Shown: positions 54,713 to 64,000 of the stretch, one piece after another
How the letters are laid out: the number at the start of each line of letters is the position of its first letter
How positions within the stretch are numbered: the stretch's first letter is position 1
Origin: Aplectana chamaeleonis
Taxonomy: Eukaryota > Nematoda > Chromadorea > Rhabditida > Cosmocercidae
Assembly (NCBI GenBank): GCA_029168955.1
Contig: JAPDOI010000433.1
Span: forward strand, 268,501-332,500
Direction of reading: 5' to 3'
DNA: 64,000 bases
Position numbers and translations under genes: made by a program
The notes under the pieces: model-generated
Told to the model about the DNA's origin: nothing
What the model saw: only the letters and a program-made list of their open reading frames with translations
Database searches by the model: none

Positions 54713-57139
54713 TGCTTGCTTATCCGCCTTTTATTTTGCTTTTAAGGTAGTCAGTAGCCCCATAAATGCTCAAAAATTACTTTAGAAACAAAACAAAAGT
54801 TTACAAAACAGGCTTCTACAGAAATCTCGATAATTGGGGGCGGGAGGACAACAAGCCATACCTTGTTACTGAGTGTTTTTTCTCCAATTTTTCGCTTATT
54901 TTCACTTTTGTAGTGGCCACATCTACCATTCCATGGGGATAGCACAACAACCGATTTTATCGAAAACAATGCCTTTAAGAAGAATGGTACCTCTCTCTGT
55001 GGCTGCAAAGGAGAATAGGAAGAGGGAACGGCTAAGAAGCGCTGTTGGTCCAAGGAGTGCTGACCAATAGCGGTGCCAAGCCCTTCAATCTCTTCTACCC
55101 GCCCTCCTCACTGCTCGGCGCCACGAGACGACCACCACATCATCTAGTGGTCGCGACCGCCAAGCACTCATTCATGCTACCGGATAACTAGTTCAGGTTT
55201 GAGAATTCTCGAACTGAAATAAGGCGTTCATCGCGTGTTTGCGCCGTTTCTTCGTGGTTCTAGCGACTCTTTCTAGGGCTTACCTTGGAGGGGGGTCTTG
55301 AGGATAAAATCATTATAGGATAGAGTAATTATACGCCGCCTCGCACCTCGCCATAGTTGCCAACAGCAATCTTCTTCACGAGCCTCTGTGAGAAACATCA
55401 GACATACAAGATCTCGCCGCGGCGAGGTGGGCTGTGGCTCGGACGAGTTCTACAGGCGCCCCCCGCGATGAAGGGTAAATCTCTCCTCACACGACTGGAT
55501 CACAGAAGGACACCAATCCCTTGCCGTCATTGATTACAGGAATGGTAGATATGGTTTATAACAGTAATTCATGAATCATTACAAGAATATTGCACAACTA
55601 CTATTACATTATTATTCTTGTTATCATGACATTATTACATGTGTCAATACACGAAAAAAAAATTGGTGTCAAGGTATCACTTTAACACATGTGTTGCTGC
55701 ATGTGTACATTATACTTGGGCAAAACGGTAAAAATTTCTGAGTACATTCGAAAATCCAGATTTTCGCATTTCAAATTCTCGATTAAACTCAAAAATGATA
55801 TTTTTCGATTTTCAAATTTTCGAATATATTCAAAAATGTATGCTATCAAATCAAATTTTCGAATAATTTTTTTCGAATTTTCGAATAGTTTTTCCAAATT
55901 TTTGAATAATTTTTCTCGAATATGCAAATTATAGCTTCGATTTCAAAAATTAATTTCGAGCTGTCATTTTCCCCACTATTTCTTTTCTCCTCCCAGGAAC
56001 ACTAGGCGGGCAAATTTTTCTCGCCCTTCTTTACCCGAAACTTCAGAAATTCGATTGATTGCGTTTTCTGAAGCGTTTCCGAAGTTAAACAATCAAAAAA
56101 CTCACATTTTTCGATTTTCTCGATAAAGAATCCTTTTGCCAGAAGGACAAAAACCGAGAAACGCACATATTTGGATAATGGGCTCTGATCGAGGCCTTGA
56201 TTTATTTGTAAATCTAAGGTTTGAATCTAAGGAAATCCTAACATCCAAACCAGGGATGAGCGGAATTCCGATTTCGGAATTGCGGTAATCCCTGGTTTGG
56301 ATGCTAGGATTTCCGAAAAGGAAAATTCCATATGAGTGTTTGATATAACTACACTCTAATCTTGCTTCCGATTCCTCCCCCATACCACCATTTGCTTGAA
56401 TGCCGACATGTTTTGGCTTTATCGATCCCATTTTGATTGGACTCATTAATTCTTCCCCCCCCCCACTCTTGGACCCTTTTTCCTATTTTTCCACCATTTT
56501 CTTGCCTCTTTTTAATCGTAATATCCCATGCAGCTCTTTACCAACAGTTCTCGCTCAATTTTCTCTTCTCAATATGCTCTCTCATGTCTCAATTCTGTTC
56601 CTCACTGAGGAGCCTCGGCAGAATTGTTTGGTAAAATTTGTCTGCGGGTGGAGGCGAAACGAATTTTATCAACTTCTATTTCCTCTGCATCTATCTTTTC
56701 ATCTCTTTCTTGGTTGCTTTCGTACATTCAAATCGGCACGATACACAGGCCTCTGTCTTTCCCTATGGCAAAGCAATTAGCATGGGTCAGCTCGGCGACT
56801 CTCCCTCCATCTCTGATGCCAAAACTCGTTCCCTCATCGCGCCGCGACGAACTGAGCGCAGCGCGACGTCCGCGAGAGATAATTAATTAGGGGAGTCCAT
56901 GCTCACCATTGGCAAACTATGGATAGGTGCGAACCATCATTAACGAGGCATCCTATAATGACTTTATCCTAAAGACCACCACCCGCTTACCTTACAAATC
57001 CCGTGGGCTTTTATAAAACCATGTGTTGATGGTTGTAGGTATGGGACACAGCAGCAACACAGCCGTTTTCCAAATTCCCTTAATGCCCGAGAGGTTCACA
57101 GGAGATTTCTGAAAGTGGGCACTTCCATAGCTTTTGCCA
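54713..57139. other. No gene; small hairpin
   Basis: 55.6-55.95 kb is very AT-rich. A 77-bp hairpin at 56235-56311 pairs ATCCTAACATCCAAACCAGG with CCTGGTTTGGATGCTAGGAT. No coding features are recognised. Confidence 0.45.
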
Positions 57140-57640
57140 ACTGAAAAGGGGTACACAAATGGCAATTTTCAGGACATTAAAAAAATGGCTCGGATTGAGC
57201 TCAAAACGTTTTGGTAGGAGTTATTTCGGGTGCTTATTACGAATATGAGGTCCATTTGTCAATATTTGAAAAATTCCATCTGATTTGGTCCTGAGATTCT
57301 AAATGGGGAGGGGGGAATTCTGCTGTCAAAACGCGACTTTTGACGTTTTCGAGAATTCTACGGTCAAATCGCCTCAAAACTTATACACAGAGGCTACTCA
57401 GGCTGCCTAGCATGAATCTGCAACCCGTTTATCGATTTCCGATAGATTACGGTAGGTTATGGTGGGTATACGGCAGCTCGGTCAAAGTCTTAGATTTGAC
57501 TCAGATTTTCACTGTGGGTGTTAATTGGAACTATGAACACGAATTTGAGGCCCATTTTTCGATTTTCGAAATTTTAAGGTAATAACGCCAGTTAAAAGAT
57601 ATTATGCCTACCGTAACCTACAGGAACCCTGAGTCTGGGG
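57140..57640 (+). repeat. Degenerate dispersed repeat, copy 3
   Basis: Units near 57220, 57395 and 57515 carry ACGAATATGAGGTCCATTTG-like cores, plus GATTACGGTAGGTTATGGTG and GTCAAAGTCTTAGATTTG as at 46.36-46.41 kb. Confidence 0.65.
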
Positions 57641-57936
57641 GGAATAGACCCCAGATTGCAAGTTGAAAGTTCTGAGCCAAATGCAAGAAATTTCTTCTGA
57701 ACATCCTTGAAAATCCTTGATGGGTACCCTTACTTTTTTGTAAAGCCATGAAAATACTATTATTTAGAATCCCCACAGCCATTCAGGGAATTTCAAGCAC
57801 GGATCATTTATGTACTGTCACTGGGTTATAGCAATGACAACATGGTTTTCCAAATCTCCACGGGGGTCCCTAGTTAGTAGCTAACGCATTGTTTTGAGTG
57901 GGGAACTCGGGATCAAAAATCATCGGGAGCCCTGTA

Positions 57937-58411
57937 TTTAAATGGAGCCTACACGCTCGTCAACATGGTTGAGATAACTACGGAAATGGAATGGTATGGC
58001 TCAGAACACAAGGCATGCGCATTTTGAAGTGTCAAAAACGACCCACAATGCAGCTATATGAGTAAAAAGTTGGCGGCGCCCGTGTATTTCTCCGCCCCTG
58101 TATTTGCGTCCTCTTCCGGATCAGGGGTGCTGGGCCACTTCCGCGGTCGTCGAGGCATGCGGTTTACTTACTGCACTTATTGTACCACTCACAAACGTCG
58201 CTGACAGTCGGAATGGTCCAGCACCCCTGTTTTGGAGGACGCAATTACAGAGGGTGGAGAAACGCGGGTGCGAAGCCAAATTTTTATTCGTGTAGTGGAA
58301 TTTTGGGTCGTTTTTGACGCTTCAAAATGCGCAGGTGTAGTCTTCTGAGCCATACCACTCTGATTCTGTAGTTATCTCTACCAGGTTTACGATCATGTAT
58401 GCTGCCTTTAA
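57937..58411. mobile_element. TIR element related to F5
   Basis: The outer ends (TACACGCTCGTCAACATGGT / ACCAGGTTTACGATCATGTA) and inner arms (GAAGTGTCAAAAACGACCCA) are inverted. The interior differs from F5. Confidence 0.75.
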
Positions 58412-58849
58412 GGCCGGATATAAACATAAATTTATCAACGCTGAGATTAAGTTCAATTATCGAAATGTTTGCACTCACCACATATTCTCGCCCACACTTT
58501 CTTACTCTGTTTACTAAAGATGCTTTTCACAGATCCGAGACCAAACATTCGCCGAAATGCGCCAACGCAAGTGTTGATGGAACTGTGGTCTACTCGTTTC
58601 TGACGGCTAGTGGAGTCAAGGTTAGCAGTTTTCCCCCTTTGTTAGAATTTCCGCACTCTCCATCAATGCATAAAGAAAAGCGTTTCTACCGGATTTCTCT
58701 ACGCACATCTTGCGACTAAGAATCCCGTCGAGCGCAGCCTAGGCAGGTGCATGGGGCTGCGGCCAACTTAAGATTCTTTTAGAATTGTGCATTCACAAAA
58801 CACGGCGTCAGAACCTTTTTCTCGATTTTTTCTGCCGTCCACCGTCGGA

Positions 58850-60180
58850 CGATACCGAAAATGCGGCAACTGTGGCGTGCACTGGACCTGCGATCGAGCG
58901 ATTGGTAATATCGATCACACCATGTCTAAAGCCATTGATGGTAGGACTTCGGCGTATTTTGGCTACCGTATTCCGGCAATCGCTTCAGGACCCAAAGCCC
59001 GTTTCCCTCGACATCGGAACCGCTTCGCAGCTTCATTGAGTTCAATCACGAGCGTTTCCGGTTCGATTTCGCTCTGGAGCGTGGTAGGTCATCCATGTAG
59101 AGGTTGGATCACCTCAGAACCTGTCAGCGCCGCGATTTTTTCAAAGCTTCAAGCCTAAAGTCCTCGAACTCTAGGCGTGATAGCTTAGAAAGGGGCACTC
59201 AAACTGAAAATCTCACGTTGTGTTCATTATTGACTTCATAGGCCTCCTGACTCTCCTGATTTTGCAAGGGAAGGAAAACCCCGGGTTGCTGAGAACTTTG
59301 CGGAGTGTGGAAAACCACGGTGTTTACACAGAAATCGTTCGTTGCAGAAGTTTATGAAATGAACTACTTCGCAATATTTTCATGGGTGGAGCAATAAATG
59401 GGATACAAACAAACAAGAATTCCCATGATTTCTGTTTTCGCGAAGAAATTTTCTAAGGGTTATTTTTCAGTGCCTGCTATACTCATAAGGCGCAAGGAGA
59501 ATTTTCCACCAGATCAACTAGAAGTATTCAAACTACGGAGCTTCACTATTTAGGAGTGATTCACATGCCTTTACCAATTTATTCTTCTGCCTCTACTGCC
59601 TGATTTCACTCATTCGGCTAAGAAAACCCTGGGCTCTGAATTACGGAAAATCAAGCGTTCGCGGCAAAGCAAGAATATGCTTATTTCAAAAAAAGATTTC
59701 ATTCTCAAATATCGAAAAGTCGTATTCAAATAAATCGGAGAGCATTGTAGTGTTGACTGCAGTTTGAAAAACTTGAAATAAATAAAGCTTCTCCAGGGAA
59801 TATTGGAATAGTAAAGCTCTTCATCTAAAAACTCTTCCAGCCCAGTTCAGAATGCTGTTCATATTCTCCGAGGAAATTCTTCGAAACCCTCCTGCTTCAG
59901 TGGTGATGGAGGGGTTAGAAAAGTTAATCGATATAACGAAAGGTGGTGAGTGAAACTGGTAGTCTAAGGGGCGGAGGAGAATCGGGCTTTGGGTCCTGAA
60001 GCGATTGCCGGATTACGGTAGCCAAAATACGCCGAAGCCCTACCATCAATGGCTTTACACCATGTCCACGCCACATTGCAAAATATCGACAAAGGTATCG
60101 TCTCTTGCCACATTCTCCACTCAGGAAAATGGGGGACTCTCCTCGAAAAATTTCGAGAGCGGGTCTGCAGCATAACACTC
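58850..60180. repeat. Pair of inverted copies of a conserved 90-bp core
   Basis: 58920-59010 (plus) and 60065-59975 (minus) share AAAGCCATTGATGGTAGG.CTTCGGCGTATTTTGGCTACCGTA..CCGGCAATCGCTTCAGGACCCAAAGCCCG-type sequence with few differences. Both read KAIDGR.SAYFGYR.PAIAS in one frame, but I recognise no family. The 59.06-59.93 kb interval between them shows no gene. Confidence 0.6.
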
Positions 60181-60199
60181 AGCGGACAATTGTTGGTGA

Positions 60200-60450
60200 T
60201 TACGAATGACCACGTTGTGACGTGCTTATCACGTGCCCAGCCGGTATAAGAGGCGCCTCATCTCACTCGAGTGCTCTTCGGCATTCTGATGCCGTCTCTG
60301 TCGCTTTCCGGAGGCCAGCATATTTTTGACCGCTGGGGGATAGGGGATATCCTCACGGCTGGGGGGGGGGGCGGATTTCGCCACGATTCGCGGGGAGGGT
60401 GGTTTCTCACCGCAGACCGCGGCCTCGTCGTGGACCCAGGCCTCAAAAAC
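60200..60450 (-). repeat. Copy 2 of the 18.2-19.1 kb repeat (uninterrupted)
   Basis: TTATCACGTGCCCAGCCGGT, AGGCGCCTCATC, GGAGGCCAGCA, GGGGGATAGGGGATATCCTC and a G-run match 19.06-18.97 and 18.41-18.24 kb in reverse. Confidence 0.65.
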
Positions 60451-60905
60451 AGCCCACTTCCTCCCGGCCAAGTCGGGCTAGTCGACCTCGCGCGGCCCCA
60501 ATTTTGTAAGCGTGGCACAGCGCCCCACTTCCCGCCGAGAGAGAGGTTTCCCCATCTTCTCGCGGAGTGTCGGTGGTCAGTCGGTTATTCCTGGGGGTCA
60601 TCGAACACTCACTCATCGATTCCCTCTTTGATGTCATCCTTGCACCACCCACTAGAGTGGAGCCAGTGAACGATTGCTGAGCAGAGAACGCTGTGTTGAG
60701 ACTCTTTCCAAAGCTCTCACTGTGTAAGACGCTGGCTTTGGGCAGGTGAGCTACTGTCCGTTGATTCCATCTGCTAATGGAAAGACTGTAGGAGCCAGTA
60801 AGTGTAGCAAGCATGCCCGTGTAAGCTTTTCAATTTGTCGAGAGCAGTTCAAGATGAAATGTCCAGAAGCGGAATTTCAAATTTTGTTCCAACCTCTAAC
60901 CTGTG

Positions 60906-61765
60906 CATGATTTTTGTATAGTGAATTTCTCGTTTCTGCCAACCAGGTTTAATAGGTGGACTTGCTATATTCGGTCAACGTTTCGACACAGCGCCGTTTT
61001 TAGAGACCTCAAACAGCGAAACACGTTACGCGGCCTACATGGTCAAGCGCAACCCCGCCCTACAGCTGTATCGGCGCGCGCAAAAGCTGCAAAGAGGGAA
61101 CTTTTCACCGAAACCAACCAGGAGCGGTTCCACCGAGACCAGCACTAGTAGTTTAGTGCGAGTGAATAACCACTGGCAGGCAGTGATTCTAGCCCTGCTC
61201 TGAAAATGCCAGAAGCTCAACATCACAGCCCCCATAGCCAGATAAATGATAAGAATTCACTGGTCACGATGAGGCGCTCGTTACGGCTGTGCCAAAAATT
61301 TGACAGAAGAATTAGCTTTGAACCTCGCGGCGCACGTTCTCAATAAAGCACTATCAGATCGAAACTACTCGGCGCACGCTCTACATGAAGCTCTATTGTT
61401 TTTTTTACCACGCGGCGTACGCTTTGTAAGAAGCGCTACGCACAGCTCACAAAGCATCGCACGCTCTGCATCAAACACAAATGGCTTTTTACGACGCGGC
61501 TTACGCCGTCCCATAAAGCGGTCGTGTTCCTCATCAACAACTCAGTTGGAAATCCAACCGGACGTCACCTCGAGCGGACCTCAGTCGCCCGGACAACAAC
61601 CTCGGTCGCCCGAGTAGATGCCCGATTTTCGCTCGGAGCGGAGAGACAGCGTTGCTCGTGTTGCTGTCCGGGTTCGCTCCGAGCGGCCAATCGTCTAAGA
61701 AAGCGAGTCCATCTAACAATCCTGGTTGGCGGAAACAATGAATTTACTATACTAACATCTTGCCA
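60906..61765. repeat. Inverted pair of about 60-bp arms, 740 bp apart
   Basis: GTATAGTGAATTTCTCGTTT then CTGCCAACCAGG (60917 on) pairs with CCTGGTTGGCGGAAACAATG then AATTTACTATAC (61721-61752). The interior contains degenerate GCGGCGCACGCTCT units (61328, 61369, 61412, 61499). Confidence 0.6.
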
Positions 61766-62334
61766 CATTATCCAGGCTTCCATGGGAAATCGCTTCTCGA
61801 TCGTCGCGCCGCGCCTCACTGTCGGAGATCGTTTATACCTTAGTCGCCAAGCGTCGCGGTGGAAGGCATTTCTATACTATTCATCACGTGGCGCCGCACG
61901 ATCAGTATTATGGAATTGCATTTCGCCGCGCCGGATGACCGCGGAAGCATAAACGATACCTCAAACGAAGAACTCGATCGCGAGGCGACCATCATTCGTG
62001 GCGGGACCTCTAAAAAAATCTAGGGCCATTGACTCTGAAGACGACGTGTTGACGCATAGCGACGTGAGCTGATCGATATGGGACGATGACGCCCACTGTA
62101 CGTATCTGAAGATTAAGTTTAGTTAGAGTTACCAACGAACTTTCCATACTAACTCGTAGATCTCAATGACGGGTAGCACAAATGTATTCTAAATGTATTC
62201 CTTTCATCTCTTGCATCTCCTATATAAGTGGAATACCAAGATGGGCATGAATGAAAGAAAAGCGAGAAATCGTTTTTCTGCTTTCTTTCAAAGTTCTTGA
62301 TTGGGTAGTTTGAATAAAATAGAGCTTCAGGTTT
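61766..62334. other. No gene recognised
   Basis: Short ORFs only. Confidence 0.4.
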
Positions 62335-62585
62335 GTGGTACACTTCGTCGCTGTCATGAGCGACAGCTATGTCATTTAGCCCAATCGCGGCTGGACCAGC
62401 ATCGGATCCGGCATTGGCAGTCGTGAGAACAGTTGCAACACGTCCGTCGCAGCGACAGGTCGCGATGGGCTGACTTGCTGCAAATGTGTTGGAGCCTGTA
62501 GCAGTACGGAAACGTATTTAACAAAGAATCGGGCGCTCACGAAAAAACCATCGACCCAGTGTTTTAAGTATGCCGTAGGCCTTAG
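62335..62585. mobile_element. GTCGC-rich MITE, copy 3
   Basis: GTCGCTGTCATGAGCGACAG, then GGCTGGACCAGCATCGGATC and CCGTCGCAGCGACAGGTCGC, parallel to 50590-50720. The ends are less clear than in copy 2. Confidence 0.55.
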
Positions 62586-63506
62586 TAGAAAGTCCATCTT
62601 AGCACGCCAAACATGACAAACTAACGTTGCAGTATGGGAGCGTATTTGATGGAGAATCAGGCGCTCATGAAGGAACCATCAACAGTCTTGTCGCCTACCT
62701 TGACGAAGCGACGGTAAGTTGTGGCTTCTGTGCGGGGTGCGTAGAAAGAATAATCCGCCAGGAGAGGGAACTTCTTTAAATAACGAATAGATATATGTAT
62801 GCGTTCGATTTTAGTGACTGTTACTGCGTAATCCTGGTCGCGAGAACTCATCTAGAATTCTTGACTCGATATCAATTTTGCTGTGGGGTACATGGAGCAA
62901 ATCTTCGCAAAAGGAGTCATCCGTTAGCGGTAGGAGCTGCACGTCAAGCTTGTCTCACGCTTGGGGTCAGAGGTTCCTTTTTGGAGACACCGACAGCGAT
63001 GGCCATGAAAGGTGCGACCACGGATTGCACTGTATTTTTTTTTCGCCTGTTTGGCATTGTATAGAGTGAAAACGAAATGAACGCTTTCGATAGATTTTGT
63101 CTGAGTATAGTTACAGTTAACGCTAAATGGTTCGCCGGGTCGGTGCAGTCTGCGTCCCTGCGTCCTCAGCGGGGCTGTGCTGAAATCTTTTTCAAGATTT
63201 TTGGAAACGGAAGCGGAAGAAAAGCGGCCGAAAAAAGCGGAAAGACCAAATGAAATTTGGGTTGATTCGTTCTTCTTTTTCGTCGCTACTCATTGCCTAC
63301 AGCTCTCAATCAATAACCAATTATTTTAGTCAAAAACTAATAGTTATTCAAAATAAAATCACTACGAGGCATTCCACGATTTCGAATTCTTGCTTCTGGA
63401 AATGTGAAAAGGCAATCACGAAAATTACATGCACTCGTCTTCCGAAGCAATGTACAGCAGGGGTGTGCGGCAATCGCTGCTTGCCAAATGCGGTTTGCCG
63501 GCCGTT
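62586..63506. other. No gene recognised
   Basis: Short ORFs without motifs. Confidence 0.4.
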
Positions 63507-63792
63507 TAAGGGGCTGAGTAGAGTGCAATGAGGGCGCGGTGCGGCCTGATGGTGGGCTGCCGTATTGATAGATCGCGGCGATCTATCAATACGGCAGCCC
63601 ACCATGAGGAGTGGCATGCATGAATGTGGGGGTTAGGGTAGGGAGGAGCGACGTCACTTGCACGCATAGCAACTTGTGAATTCAAATCGTGGCGCGTGCG
63701 TGCGGCGTAGCGCTCCCTGACCATCGCTGCCGCATTCATGCATGCCACCCCAGGCCGCGCCGCGCCCTGATGGCACTCTGCTCAGCCTCTTA
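63507..63792. mobile_element. Palindrome family P, copy 2, with a nested MITE
   Basis: TAAGGGGCTGAG and CTCAGCCTCTTA are the ends. The centre is TTGATAGATCGCGGCGATCT, as in copy 1. The right arm is interrupted between CAGCCCACCAT and GGCCGCGCCGCGCC by about 145 bases (63606-63751). Confidence 0.82.
63606..63751. mobile_element. 146-bp MITE nested in palindrome P
   Basis: GAGTGGCATGCATGAATG at the left is mirrored by CATTCATGCATGCCACCC at the right. Confidence 0.8.
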
Positions 63793-64000
63793 GGGTTTGT
63801 TGTTGCCGCTTGCTTTGACGGAATTTTTTTTGTTGCCGCACAGCCCTGTTGCATAGGTTGTCCACCAGCAAGTCGTCCAATCGACACCAGGTGTTTTTCA
63901 AGGCCGATCAGAAGTCAATTTTCTTACTATTAGCGACGACGTTTCATTTTTTCTCTCAAACCTTTTACCTATTGGTGTGGATATCAAACGATTGAATTCA

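Overview
This is a repeat-dominated stretch of an animal genome, most likely a nematode. The reasons are the mixture of CR1-like and RTE-like LINEs, BEL/Pao, Penelope-like elements and very abundant TIR/foldback MITEs, and one small gene with a 51-base intron, a TTTCAG acceptor just before its ATG and an AATAAA signal. I recognise no conserved single-copy host gene, tRNA, rRNA or CRISPR. Nearly every long ORF belongs to a transposon or to a repeat whose period is a multiple of three.

Layout. 0-5 kb: two decayed CR1-like LINEs. 5-8.6 kb: a BEL/Pao pol (RT end, RNase H, integrase) with stops and frameshifts, then a candidate LTR. 8.6-13.6 kb: a gag-like zinc-knuckle gene split by a 2.5-kb TIR element that carries a small two-exon minus-strand gene. 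13.8-15.2 kb: a minus-strand Penelope-like element. 15.3-31 kb: tandem repeats, a fragment of an unknown repetitive protein, and many inverted-repeat elements.

31-46 kb is the most structured part. An inverted duplication (31.2-34.8 kb versus 37.8-44.1 kb) carries the same parts in mirrored order. Each arm holds different later insertions, so one arm gives the empty site for insertions in the other (a CR1 LINE, a TA-flanked MITE, a 324-bp MITE, an RTE LINE). In and around it lie arrays of a 21-bp monomer (42-bp dimer, core GTGCAGGAC). The monomer is exactly seven codons and reads as a heptad (VQDIMER/VQDLSRS); one array runs in frame into RTE reverse transcriptase, giving a 1068-codon ORF. 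Two direct copies of a segment made of array plus unique sequence plus a terminal hairpin (about 36-37 kb and 45-46 kb) look like a minisatellite-carrying, perhaps Helitron-like, transposon.

46-64 kb: an older degenerate repeat, a 482-bp perfect (TG)n tract, another 42-bp array, the GIY-YIG end of a second Penelope-like element, large foldbacks (52.2-53.2, 54.1-54.7, 57.9-58.4 kb), a Jockey-like LINE tail, and GC-rich palindromes, one carrying a nested MITE. Functional calls rest on motifs I can read; copy boundaries come from comparing copies inside this window by eye and are good to a few bases where TSDs are quoted and tens of bases elsewhere.
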